DNA from: Jiangella aurantiaca
GTDB taxonomy: Bacteria; Actinomycetota; Actinomycetes; Jiangellales; Jiangellaceae
Direction: 5' to 3'
Assembly: GCF_004349105.1 (NCBI RefSeq)
Contig: NZ_SMLB01000012.1
Coordinates: 62,001 to 126,000 of the forward strand
DNA length: 64,000 bases
The stretch's first letter is position 1; each line of letters begins with the position of its first letter. Below, in pieces: positions 15,964-23,843 of the stretch. A program made the position numbers and the translations under genes. The notes beneath the pieces were generated by a model. That model searched no databases. It had not been told where the DNA came from and saw nothing but the letters and a program-made list of their open reading frames with translations.

Positions 15964-16914
15964 ATGCGGGCGCGAGGGGTTCAAGGCGGAGGCGGCGTGA
16001 CCAGGACCGAGGAGTTCGAGGAGTTGCGGCCGCTGTTGTTCTCCATCGCGTACCGGCTGCTGGGCAGCGTCAGTGAGGCCGAGGACGCGGTGCAGGAGAC
16101 CTGGCTGCGCTATGAGACCACCCCGACCCAGCCGAGGTCGGTCAAGGCGTATCTCTCGGCGGTGGTGACCCGGATCTCCATCGACGTGCTGCGCTCGGCC
16201 CGGGTCCGGCGTGAGGAGTACGTCGGGCCGTGGCTGCCCGAACCACTGGCCACCGATCCGTATGAGGATCCGGCCCGGTCGGCGGAGCTGGCCGATTCGG
16301 TGTCGATGGCGGCGTTGCTGCTGCTGGAACGGCTCAGCCCGTTGGAGCGGGCGGTGTTCGTGCTGCGTGAGGTGTTCGGGTTCGGCTTCCCCGAGATCGC
16401 CGCGGCGGTGGGCCGGTCGGAGGCGGCCTGCCGGCAGCTCGCCGTCCGGGCCCGGCGGCACATGGATGACGGGCGGCCCCGGTTCGCCGCCGACCGCCAC
16501 GAACGCGAAGAGCTCGCGGCCCGCTTCTTCGACGCGCTGCGCGACGGTGACGTCGACGGGCTGCGGGAGCTGCTCGCCGCCGACGTGCAGATGGTCGGCG
16601 ACGGCGGCGGCAAGGCGCCGGCGCTGGCCAAGGGCGTGTTCGGCGCCGACAACGTGGCCCGCTTCACCGCGTCGCTCTTCCCGCTGCTGGCATCGATCGG
16701 CGCGACGGTCGAGCCGCGCACGCTGAACGGCCAGCCCGGCGCGGTCGTCCGCGACCGGGACGGCGCCCTGGTCGCCACGATGACGCTGGACGTGCTCGAC
16801 GGGCGGATCCAGGCGATCCGCTCTGTCGCCAACCCCGACAAGCTCGGGCACCTGGGTCCGCTGGCCGACGCCTGGGCCGTCGTCCACGAGGTCCGGCGGG
16901 CCCGCCGCGGGTGA
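15964..16914 (+). CDS. ECF41-type (SigJ-like) RNA polymerase sigma factor
   Basis: A 316-residue ECF sigma factor (305 if GTG 15997 is the start; both have a purine-rich ribosome site). Region 2 reads LRPLLFSIAYRLLGSVSEAED; region 4 reads LSPLERAVFVLREVF and the FPEIAAAVGRSEAACRQL helix. A C-terminal SnoaL-like domain (about 190-316) makes it ECF41. The three ECF41 landmarks are all present: WLPEPL in the linker, DGGGK, and NPDKL near the end. In that family the C-terminal domain acts in place of an anti-sigma factor. The usual adjacent carboxymuconolactone decarboxylase, oxidoreductase or epimerase (COE) partner is missing from both sides. Confidence 0.93.
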   Translation: MRARGVQGGGGVTRTEEFEELRPLLFSIAYRLLGSVSEAEDAVQETWLRYETTPTQPRSVKAYLSAVVTRISIDVLRSARVRREEYVGPWLPEPLATDPYEDPARSAELADSVSMAALLLLERLSPLERAVFVLREVFGFGFPEIAAAVGRSEAACRQLAVRARRHMDDGRPRFAADRHEREELAARFFDALRDGDVDGLRELLAADVQMVGDGGGKAPALAKGVFGADNVARFTASLFPLLASIGATVEPRTLNGQPGAVVRDRDGALVATMTLDVLDGRIQAIRSVANPDKLGHLGPLADAWAVVHEVRRARRG

Positions 16915-16925
16915 CCGCGGGCGGG
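16901..16925 (+). terminator. GC hairpin across the sigma-factor stop codon
   Basis: CCCGCCGCGG (16901-16910) can pair with CCGCGGGCGGG (16915-16925) with one bulge around a 4-nt loop that is the end of the gene itself. It has no U-tract. It is weak on its own, but sits where a terminator between convergent units is expected. Confidence 0.35.
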
Positions 16926-16926
16926 C

Positions 16927-17199
16927 TCACGGCCGGACCGTGCGGCGGAACCCGGTCCAGCGCAGCTCGTGCGGCAGGTGGCGCAGGTCGTTGAAGATCA
17001 CCAGTGCGTCCGGCAGGCCGGTGCGGTACTCGATGACGGTGAGGCCGGTGTTGGCGCTGCCCAGGCCGAGCCACCGGGCCGGCGGTGCGTCCAGTACGTG
17101 CCGCACCAGCCCGGCGATGGGGTAGGCGTGCGTGACCAGCACCTCGTGGGTGTCGCCGTCCGGCGCGAGGGCGGCGAAACCGTCGAAGAAGCCGGCCCA
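16927..17199 (-). pseudogene. C-terminal relic of a histidine phosphatase (phosphoglycerate-mutase family)
   Basis: About 90 codons read WAGFFDGFAALAPDGD, then HEVLVTHAYPIAGLVRHVL and a long conserved tail ending in LRWTGFRRTVRP. This is the second half of a histidine phosphatase, with the second catalytic His in THAYPI. The N-terminal RHG nucleophile motif, about 100 residues, is absent; sequence upstream of the Trp is unrelated Arg-rich reading. An open frame continues upstream to 17397, but it runs through a relic of another gene in a different frame and through the 17338 hairpin, so it is not a genuine N-terminus. The gene is dead or at best a fragment. Confidence 0.8.
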
Positions 17200-17200
17200 G

Positions 17201-17260
17201 GGCGACGATCGCGGCATGGGACAGCACGCCGCCGGTCTCGGTGACGACGCTCGGCGTCGA
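17201..17260 (-). pseudogene. 20-codon relic of a PEP-utilising-enzyme mobile domain
   Basis: Read leftward, this piece encodes SVVTETGGVLSHAAIVA, the phosphohistidine signature of the PEP-utilising mobile domain found in rifampicin phosphotransferase, PEP synthase and PPDK (catalytic His in SHAAIVA). Homology ends abruptly at both sides: an in-frame stop lies a few codons upstream, and a phosphatase fragment in another frame begins at 17199. It is the scar of a deletion that joined two genes. Confidence 0.7.
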
Positions 17261-17337
17261 CCGCGGCGCCGAGTGACGTCAGCGCGCCGCGTGCAGCGTG
17301 TGCGCGTCCTCTCGCCCGTCCCGTCCCGGCGACCGGA

Positions 17338-17398
17338 GTTGATCACGGAGAAATCGGGGTTCAGGCGCCTCCCGAACCCGCGTTTCGCCATGATCAAC
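17338..17398. repeat. GTTGATCA-anchored hairpin
   Basis: Arms 17338-17362 and 17374-17398 pair at about 20 of 25 positions around an 11-nt loop. It lies 90 bp past the stop of the leftward sarcosine-oxidase-like gene. It shares the GTTGATCA...TGATCAAC ends and a GGNGAA inner segment with the element at 9327. It probably acts as a terminator or belongs to a dispersed palindrome family. Confidence 0.65.
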
Positions 17399-17488
17399 GT
17401 GACGGTGGTGTCCGGCGTCGTCGCGCGTCGGCAGCGCCGCCGCGGCCCGGGCTACCTCGACCCACGGATCGGGTCAGCGACCGCGCGG

Positions 17489-18685
17489 TCAGGGCGCCGC
17501 GGCGGCCAGCCGGTACGACGGGACGAAGGCGGGGTCGGTGAGGGCGGGGCGGTCGGCGCGGAAGGCCTCGATGGGGTGGCTGGTGGTGCCGGTGGTGGCG
17601 AGAGCGGCGAGGATCTGCCCGAGCAGCGACGCGAACTTGGCGGCGTGGCCAGCCCCGATGGCGGTGACGATGCGCGGGTGGCCGGGCACGTGGTCGAGGA
17701 CGAACTCGCGGTCCGGTGGCAGGTCGTAGACGCAGGTCTTGCTGACCAGCTCCGGTCCGACGGCGCCGGGCAGGTGGTCGCGCAGGAACGCCGCGACCAG
17801 TTCGGTCTGGGCCGGGTCGGGGACCTCGGTGCGGGTCTCCTGGGTGACGAAGTGGCCGCTGAGGTCGCGGGCGGCCTTGACCGCGACCTCGCCGTAGACG
17901 GGGAAGCCGTAGAAGAACGGCTCGCCGTGCCAGATCCACATCGGGAACCTATGCGGGGCGAAGTCGCGCAGGTTCGGCGTGGCGAAGTAGCTGACCTGTT
18001 CCTGGCTGAGCGTGATCGGCCAGTCGACGCCGAGGCCGGCCAGCAGCGTCGGCGTCCAGGACGCGGCGCACAGTACGACCGAGCCGGCGCTGAACCCACC
18101 TCGGCTGGTGGCGACGGTGACACCGGTGTCGGTCGAGGACAGGCCGAGCACGGTGGTGCCGGCTGCGAACTCGACGCCGCGGGCGCGGGCCAGCGCGATG
18201 TGCGCGGCGGTGGCACGGCGGACGTCGAGGATGCCGCCGTCGGGCTGGAACAGGCCGACGACGTCGTCGCCGATGCGCCATTGCGGCCACCGCGAGCCCA
18301 CCTGGGCCGCGTCCAGCCGCTCCCACGTCACGCTGGTCCCGGCCAGGGGCGCCAGCGAGGCCTCGTAGGCGTCGAGCTCGCGTTCGCCGGGAGTGCCGGT
18401 GACGGCGAGGTCCAGGCCGCCGACGCGGAACACCAGCTGCAGGCCGGTCTCCTCCTCGACCTCGTCCCAGGCGGCGTAGGCGGCCGGGGTGAGCGCGGTG
18501 TAGACGGTGGAGTGGTAGGCGTGCCGGATGATCCGCGAGTGGTCCTCCGACGCGCCGTGCGTGTGCCCGAGTTCGTACTGCTCCAGCACCAGCACGTCCG
18601 TGTGGCCCGCCTTGGCCAGCCGGTACGCCGCGGCCGAACCGAGCGCACCAGCGCCGATGACGATGTGGTCGTAGACGGTCTTCAC
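17489..18685 (-). CDS. sarcosine oxidase/N-methyltryptophan oxidase-like FAD enzyme
   Basis: A 398-residue flavoenzyme of the monomeric sarcosine oxidase family. The N-terminal IVIGAGALGSAAAYRLA is the dinucleotide-binding motif with the acidic E35 ending strand 2. The SRIIRHAY segment lines the flavin. C318 in SKTCVYDLPPD aligns with the Cys that binds FAD covalently in MSOX. It would oxidise an N-methyl or secondary amine with O2, releasing formaldehyde or aldehyde and H2O2. No folate-dependent partner subunits are near, although folA and thyA follow on the same strand upstream. It starts at ATG 18685, 25 nt after the folA stop. Confidence 0.9.
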   Translation of the reverse strand: MKTVYDHIVIGAGALGSAAAYRLAKAGHTDVLVLEQYELGHTHGASEDHSRIIRHAYHSTVYTALTPAAYAAWDEVEEETGLQLVFRVGGLDLAVTGTPGERELDAYEASLAPLAGTSVTWERLDAAQVGSRWPQWRIGDDVVGLFQPDGGILDVRRATAAHIALARARGVEFAAGTTVLGLSSTDTGVTVATSRGGFSAGSVVLCAASWTPTLLAGLGVDWPITLSQEQVSYFATPNLRDFAPHRFPMWIWHGEPFFYGFPVYGEVAVKAARDLSGHFVTQETRTEVPDPAQTELVAAFLRDHLPGAVGPELVSKTCVYDLPPDREFVLDHVPGHPRIVTAIGAGHAAKFASLLGQILAALATTGTTSHPIEAFRADRPALTDPAFVPSYRLAAAAP

Positions 18686-18710
18686 GAACGGCCCTCCAGC
18701 GGCGGGTCGG

Positions 18711-19169
18711 TCAGTCCCAGGTCAGTAACCGGTAGTGCAGCCCGGTCGCCGACTCCTGCCACGTCCCGACGGAGTCCGGCGCGCGCCCCACGTCCGGCGC
18801 ATGCGTATCGCCCTCGAAGGACTCCCGGAGCTCGGTGACCACGATCCGGTCCGCGAACGGCAGCGCCGCCCGATACACCGACGCGCCGCCGATCACCCAC
18901 ACGTCCCCGGACGCCGCGGCGAGCGCCGCCGGCAGGTCGGGGAACGTCGCCACGCCCTCCTGCGGCGTGCGTGACAGCACGAGATTGGCCCGGCCCGGCA
19001 GCGGGCGGAACCGCGGCGGTAGCGACTCCCAGGTGCGGCGGCCCATGAGCACAGTCGCGCCCGCGGTCAGCGAGCGGAAGTGCCTCAGGTCCTCGGGCAG
19101 GTGCCACGGCAGCGTGCCGTGGCGGCCGATGACGCCGTTCGCCGCCTGCGCCCAGACCAGCCCGATCAC
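18711..19169 (-). CDS. folA: dihydrofolate reductase
   Basis: A 152-residue type I DHFR, close to the usual 155-165. The opening [30 protein letters not shown] holds the Met20-type loop and the substrate-binding acid. [12 protein letters not shown] and [13 protein letters not shown] are the NADPH-binding motifs. It reduces dihydrofolate to tetrahydrofolate. The ATG overlaps the thyA stop by 4 nt (ATGA), the classic thyA-folA arrangement in which DHFR regenerates the folate oxidised by thymidylate synthase. Confidence 0.97.
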   Translation of the reverse strand: MIGLVWAQAANGVIGRHGTLPWHLPEDLRHFRSLTAGATVLMGRRTWESLPPRFRPLPGRANLVLSRTPQEGVATFPDLPAALAAASGDVWVIGGASVYRAALPFADRIVVTELRESFEGDTHAPDVGRAPDSVGTWQESATGLHYRLLTWD

Positions 19170-19963
19170 ACCGCCACCGGCGCCTTGATGCCCGGGTGCG
19201 GGTCGTAGCCGTCGAGCGCGATGTGCTCGTAGGTGTAGTCGAACAGGCTGTCCGCCGGCTTCAAGCTCAGCTTGGGGAACGGCCGCGCCTCGCGGGCGAG
19301 CTGCGTGTGGACCTGCTCGACGTGGTTGTCGTAGATGTGACAGTCGCCGCCGGTCCAGACGAAGTCACCGACGCCGAGGCCGACCTGCTCCGCGATCATG
19401 TGCGTCAGCAGGGCGTAGCTGGCGATGTTGAACGGCACGCCGAGGAACAGGTCCGCGCTGCGCTGGTACAGCTGGCAGGACAGTTCGCCGTCGGCGACGT
19501 AGAACTGGAAGAACGCGTGGCAAGGCGGCAGCGCCATCCGCGGGATGTCGGCGACGTTCCACGCGGACACGATGATCCGCCGGGAGTCGGGGTTCTCGCG
19601 CAGCGTGCGCAGCACCTCGCTGATCTGGTCGATGTGCCCGCCGTCCGGGGTCGGCCACGACCGCCACTGCACGCCGTAGACCGGGCCGAGATCACCGTCC
19701 GGCGCGGCCCACTCGTCCCAGATCGTGACGCCGTTCTCCCGCAGCCAGTTGACGTTCGAGTCGCCGCGCAGGAACCACAGCAGCTCATAGGCGATCGAGC
19801 GGAAGTGGACCTTCTTGGTCGTGATCAGCGGGAAGCCGTCGGAGAGCGGATAGCGCAGCTGGTGACCGAAGATGGACCGCGTGCCCGTGCCGGTGCGGTC
19901 CTGTTTGCGGGCGCCGTTGTCCAGCACGTGGCGGAGCAGGTCCTCGTACTGCGTGTCGGGCAT
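19166..19963 (-). CDS. thyA: thymidylate synthase ThyA
   Basis: A 265-residue folate-dependent thymidylate synthase, the same length as E. coli ThyA. The start is the ATG at 19963; upstream in-frame sequence lacks conservation. Visible motifs are [12 protein letters not shown] (phosphate-binding Arg), the catalytic Cys148 in [12 protein letters not shown], and [20 protein letters not shown]. It methylates dUMP to dTMP with methylene-tetrahydrofolate and is the first gene of a thyA-folA pair. Confidence 0.97.
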   Translation of the reverse strand: MPDTQYEDLLRHVLDNGARKQDRTGTGTRSIFGHQLRYPLSDGFPLITTKKVHFRSIAYELLWFLRGDSNVNWLRENGVTIWDEWAAPDGDLGPVYGVQWRSWPTPDGGHIDQISEVLRTLRENPDSRRIIVSAWNVADIPRMALPPCHAFFQFYVADGELSCQLYQRSADLFLGVPFNIASYALLTHMIAEQVGLGVGDFVWTGGDCHIYDNHVEQVHTQLAREARPFPKLSLKPADSLFDYTYEHIALDGYDPHPGIKAPVAV

Positions 19964-20034
19964 ATCTGCGAGCTTAGACGAGTCTTTCCCACACGCCGCG
20001 GCGAACCGCGGACGCACCGGCGCTCGGACGGGGC

Positions 20035-20067
20035 GGGGCCGCCACCCGGCGAGCGGATGGCGGCCCC
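20035..20067 (-). terminator. perfect 10-bp stem terminator of the phosphoesterase gene
   Basis: GGGGCCGCCA (20035-20044) and TGGCGGCCCC (20058-20067) form a perfect stem with a 13-nt loop, 14 nt beyond the leftward stop at 20081. It separates that gene from thyA. Confidence 0.75.
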
Positions 20068-20080
20068 GAGGGGGAACGGA

Positions 20081-21937
20081 TCAGCGCTGCGCGACCACCT
20101 GGAAGGTGAGCGTGTCGGCGAAGCGCCGGCCGTGGACGTCGGTGGCGGTGACGTGGGCCTGGTGGGTGCCCGGGGCCAGGTCAGTGGGCAGCTCGAACCG
20201 CCACAGGTGCATGGTCCGGTTGGCCACGCTGCCACCGTGGACGAGCTGCTCGGCGACGGCGGCCGGGTCGGACCATTCGGGGCCGACGAACTGGTCCTCG
20301 CCGCGCATGGGCTGAGTGCGGACGGCCTGGCGCGGCCGGTGGTTGTTGAGGCGGACGGTGACGGTGGATCCGGTGCCGCCGATGAAGAAGTTCGTCGTCA
20401 GCCAGGTGCCGCCGGCGAGGTCGGCCTGGTCGACGACGAGCGGGTCGCCGAGTTCGGGCGCCGCACCGACCGGATTGCTGTTCCACGCTGATCGCGCGAC
20501 GTACCACTCGCGGTACGTCGGGGTGTTGAGGCCGAGCTGGGTCTGCACCCGGTCGTTCTCGCCGGTGACGGTGAACCGCTCCTGGAACGAGGAGTCCGCG
20601 AGGTCGAGCGTGAGGACGCCCGGGCGGCCGCCGTCGCGCTGGATGGCGGTGGGGTAGCCGTCCTCGGTGACCCGGCCGGAGAACCAGTCACCGGCGATGG
20701 CGCCGACGGTGATGTGCGGGAACGGCAGGCTGTCGATGCCGAACAGGTCGCGCCATCCCTGCATGGCGTCGCCGGTGCGCATGTTCTCGATCGAGTGGCT
20801 GTGCCCGGCGAGGGCGACCGCCTTGCGGCCGTGCAGCAGTTCGTACACCTCGCGGACCTGGTCGACCTGGTGGATGGCGCTGCCCTCGTCGGCCCAGTTC
20901 AGCAGGCCGATGTGGCCGGCGATCACGATGAGCTTGTCGCGGTCGACCTTGGCCAGGTCGCGGCGCAACCACTCCATCTGGGTCTCGTCGATGTGGCCGT
21001 TGTAGCGCGGCCGGTTCACCGGGTCGTTGCACCCGGGGCGCAGGCCATCGACGTTGTCGAGGTCCGGGGTGCACGGGTAGCGCACCGTGTTCAGTGCGAT
21101 GATGTGCGCCTCGCCGACGTCGTAGGAGAAGTACGCCGGCGCGAGCTGAGCCCGGAAGGTGTCGAACGAGTGCACGGCCGTCGTGGCGTCGAAGTCGAGG
21201 TCATGGTTGCCGGGCAGGAACCGGGCCGGTCCGTTCGTCTGCGCGGACAGTCCCTTCACCTCGTCGTACAGCGACAGGTCGTCGCCGACCACGTCGCCGA
21301 CGAACAGGCTGCCGCAGCCCTGGTAGTCGTTGCGCCGGGCGAGGTCGGCGATCGCGCCCTTTCGCGCATACTCGACCTCGGTCAGGTTGTACGTCTGCAG
21401 GTCGCCGGCGATGATGCAGCTCAGCCGGCGGTCGTCGGTGAGGCTGCTCTCCACCAGCGGGAAGTTGACGGCGTCGGGGATGGGGCCGGTCGGGCTGATG
21501 CCGCCGTAGCGCAGCTCGGGCGAGCCGGCGGGCAGGTGGTTGTAGTGGAACTGCGCGACGTTGAACTCGTCGACCGGCACCTGGTAGCCGGCCGGCTGGG
21601 TGACGAAGACCGTCATGTTGTCGTAGACGGGCAGCCGGTACCGGCCGCGGCGGTCGGTGGTCACTACCTCGCGCCCGTTGGAGACCTCGACGCCGGCTAC
21701 GCCGCGCTCGTTCCGGTCATGGCGGCTGTCGCGGTCGCGGTCGACGAAGACGGTGCCGTTCAGCACCGTCGGGTCGGAGGGTCCGTCATCGCTGCGGACC
21801 ACTTCGATCTGGCCTCGGTAGGCGGTCTCGTCCCAGTCCTGGTGCCGCCCGGTCGCGGCGGCGCCGGGTGCCGCGACGGCCGCCGCGACGGCGGCGATGC
21901 CGGCCACCGCGGCGAGGACGCGTTCTCTCGAAGACAT
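20081..21937 (-). CDS. secreted calcineurin-like metallophosphoesterase
   Basis: A 618-residue exported protein with a Sec-type signal (about 1-29, ending AAATG). A carboxypeptidase-regulatory-like beta-sandwich (about 55-130; GTVFVDRDRDSRHDRNERGV) precedes the phosphoesterase core. The core has GDLQTY, GDVVGDD, GNHDLD, GHIGLL and GHSHS, the five metal-ligand motifs of the family, with Gln where the first motif more often has His. A C-terminal beta-rich domain follows (about 480-618). This is the MetallophosN/Metallophos/MetallophosC architecture of bacterial cell-surface phosphoesterases. The substrate (phosphodiester, teichoic or nucleotide) is unknown. It is a single gene with its own terminator. 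Confidence 0.9.
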   Translation of the reverse strand: MSSRERVLAAVAGIAAVAAAVAAPGAAATGRHQDWDETAYRGQIEVVRSDDGPSDPTVLNGTVFVDRDRDSRHDRNERGVAGVEVSNGREVVTTDRRGRYRLPVYDNMTVFVTQPAGYQVPVDEFNVAQFHYNHLPAGSPELRYGGISPTGPIPDAVNFPLVESSLTDDRRLSCIIAGDLQTYNLTEVEYARKGAIADLARRNDYQGCGSLFVGDVVGDDLSLYDEVKGLSAQTNGPARFLPGNHDLDFDATTAVHSFDTFRAQLAPAYFSYDVGEAHIIALNTVRYPCTPDLDNVDGLRPGCNDPVNRPRYNGHIDETQMEWLRRDLAKVDRDKLIVIAGHIGLLNWADEGSAIHQVDQVREVYELLHGRKAVALAGHSHSIENMRTGDAMQGWRDLFGIDSLPFPHITVGAIAGDWFSGRVTEDGYPTAIQRDGGRPGVLTLDLADSSFQERFTVTGENDRVQTQLGLNTPTYREWYVARSAWNSNPVGAAPELGDPLVVDQADLAGGTWLTTNFFIGGTGSTVTVRLNNHRPRQAVRTQPMRGEDQFVGPEWSDPAAVAEQLVHGGSVANRTMHLWRFELPTDLAPGTHQAHVTATDVHGRRFADTLTFQVVAQR

Positions 21938-22127
21938 ACAGGGTCTCCCGGAAGTCGTCGGAGCGCCGGCCGGACCGGCCGGCAGCCGCGACTCTTCCGG
22001 ACGATCCGGAACTCCCAGACAACGCGACCTGAAGGGACCGTGACAGCCCGGTTGTCAACGGGTCGCAGGCCGGTGGCGGGATCGGAAAGGGCGGGGGCGT
22101 TGCCGCGGCATCGCGGGGCGGCTGATG

Positions 22128-22146
22128 GCAGGTTAGGCTTTCCTCA
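22128..22146 (+). promoter_or_regulatory. iron box (DmdR/IdeR operator)
   Basis: The 19-mer at 22128-22146 (core AGGTTAGGCT then TCCT) matches 14 of 19 positions of the consensus TTAGGTTAGGCTAACCTAA. It lies 30 bp before the start of the siderophore-interacting protein gene. Iron-loaded DmdR1/IdeR would repress transcription here. Confidence 0.8.
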
Positions 22147-22175
22147 CTTCTGTCCTGATCGTTAGAGGAGTGCGG

Positions 22176-23075
22176 ATGGCCGTCGGTGCCGACCTGCCCA
22201 TGCGGTTCTTCCGGGCGGAGGTGATCGAGGCCCGGTCGGTCTGCGCCGACATGGTGCGGGTGGTGTTCGGCGGACCCGACCTGGCCGGGTTCGCGTCCAC
22301 CGGGGTGGGCGACGAGTACCTGCGGATCTTCTTCCCGCCCGAGGGCGCCGAGCCGGTGCTGCCGATCATCCACGAGAACGGCCGCTGGACCTACCCGGAC
22401 GGCGCCGAGCCGTCGCCGATGCGCACCTACACGGTCCGGGAGTTCCGGCGCGGCCGCGGTGAGCTGTTGATCGACTTCGTCGTGCACGACGGCGGGGTGG
22501 CGGCGTCGTGGGCGCGGCGGGCGGCGCCGGGCGACGTCGTCACCGTCAACACGCCGACCGGCATGTACGACCCGCCCGGCGACCTGCGCTGGCAGCTCCT
22601 GCTGGCCGACGCCGCCGGGCTGCCGGCCGCGACCCGGATCCTCGAGGCCGCCCCGGCCGGCGTGCGGACCCGCGCCGTGCTCGAAGTGCCGTCGCCGGCG
22701 CACCGCGTCGAGCTGTCGCGCGACGACGGCCTCGACGTCGTGTGGCTCTACGGCGGCAACGGTCACGGCCCCAGCCGGCTCTCGGGCGCGTTGCGCGCGG
22801 CCGAGCTGCCGTCGGGCCCCGGCTACGTGTGGGTGGCCGGCGAGACCGCGGTCCTGCGCGACGCCCGCCGGTACCTGCGGCACGAGCTGAAGCTGCCGCC
22901 GTCGGCGTACAAGGTGGTCGGCTACTGGACCGACAACGGCGAGGAGTACAACCGCCGCCTGGCCGCGCTCGACGAGGCCACCCAGCAGTGGCTGCTCGCG
23001 CCCTGGGAGACTGACGCCGACGAGGAGGAGCAGGAGGACGAGTACATCGCCCGGCTGGAGTCGCTGGGATTGTGA
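22176..23075 (+). CDS. siderophore-interacting protein (ferric-siderophore reductase, ViuB/SIP family)
   Basis: A 299-residue SIP-family flavoprotein. The ATG at 22176 has AGAGGAG five nt upstream. The FAD-binding barrel shows RTYTVREFRRGRGELLIDFVVHDG (R-x-Y-T motif with the HDGG segment) and AAPGDVVTVNTPTG. The C-terminal NADPH/reductase part has VAGETAVLRDARRYLRHE and the family-typical KVVGYWTDNGEEYN. It releases iron from imported siderophores by reduction in the cytoplasm. An acidic tail (EEEQEDE) is present. An iron box at 22128-22146 predicts induction in low iron. Confidence 0.95.
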   Translation: MAVGADLPMRFFRAEVIEARSVCADMVRVVFGGPDLAGFASTGVGDEYLRIFFPPEGAEPVLPIIHENGRWTYPDGAEPSPMRTYTVREFRRGRGELLIDFVVHDGGVAASWARRAAPGDVVTVNTPTGMYDPPGDLRWQLLLADAAGLPAATRILEAAPAGVRTRAVLEVPSPAHRVELSRDDGLDVVWLYGGNGHGPSRLSGALRAAELPSGPGYVWVAGETAVLRDARRYLRHELKLPPSAYKVVGYWTDNGEEYNRRLAALDEATQQWLLAPWETDADEEEQEDEYIARLESLGL

Positions 23076-23172
23076 GCCCGGCCTGGCCGAGGCTGGGCGC
23101 GTCTGCCGTCGGCGGCACGTCGTCGACCCGGAGCACGCCGCCCGGCCCATGACCGCGCCGGTGGGCCAACCC

Positions 23173-23448
23173 TCAGCCGAGCGTGGCGAGGAACACGAAG
23201 AACACGACCAGGCCGGCCACCAGGCCGAGCACCCCGCCGGTGAGCGCGCGGGCGCCGTCGTCGGCCAGGCCCCGCTCCGCGCGGTCGAACCCCACCAGTC
23301 CGAGGACGACGGCCACCACCGCCGCCGGTGCCGCGACGTACTCGCCGACGATCGGGACGAACGCGAAGACCAGGGCGAGCACGCCGGTGAACAGCGCCGG
23401 TCCGCCGAGGCCACGGGGACGGGGCTCGGCGGCCGGGTCCGCTTCCAT
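23173..23448 (-). CDS. small two-helix membrane protein
   Basis: A 91-residue protein (ATG 23448) with an acidic/Pro N-terminus and two hydrophobic hairpins: ALFTGVLALVFAFVPIVGEYVAAPAAVVAVVLGLVGF, then LTGGVLGLVAGLVVFFVFLATLG. The layout matches DUF4190-type small actinobacterial membrane proteins. The frame continues upstream to 23685, but that part is Pro/Arg/His-rich and unconserved, so I use the internal ATG. Function unknown. Confidence 0.7.
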   Translation of the reverse strand: MEADPAAEPRPRGLGGPALFTGVLALVFAFVPIVGEYVAAPAAVVAVVLGLVGFDRAERGLADDGARALTGGVLGLVAGLVVFFVFLATLG

Positions 23449-23843
23449 GCGCCCAAGCTTCCCATGGTCATGCCGGTTCGGCCGTGAGCCGGGCCCTGGC
23501 TGGCCGAGTGCATGCAGTTGGCCAGCCCCCTGCTGCTCTCCATTGTCGGGGGCGCGGCCGGGAGATGGGCCCCGGCTTCCATGCGAGCGTGGCGGCACGC
23601 GCGCGGGCGACACGTCACCCGCGTCAGGGCCGTCATGGGGACCCGAACGCACGGCGTGCGGTCCTGAGGCGAGTGAGGTGTCCACATCGCGGGTGACGTA
23701 CGCGCTGCCAGCCGGCGGGCGGGGTCAAGGATTCACGCAACGGTCACCGCCGTTTCGTCGAGCGGAGCGGCGACCGTTTCCGGCGATCGGGACAATCCAG
23801 GGCGCTCTACCCATCGTCCATCCCTGAGAGATTGGCATCGCCG
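23449..23843. other. intergenic region, 395 bp, no gene seen
   Basis: It separates the leftward small membrane protein from the rightward large phosphoesterase, so it must hold two promoters. The one clear structure is an inverted repeat GGCTGGCC (23498-23505) / GGCCAGCC (23520-23527), with TGCATGCA in the loop. I saw no coding sequence with conserved features. Confidence 0.5.

Noticed and set aside
16110-16841. 243-codon Ser/Arg-rich minus frame opposite the sigma factor
   Set aside because: The forward frame has full ECF41 motifs; the antisense product has none.
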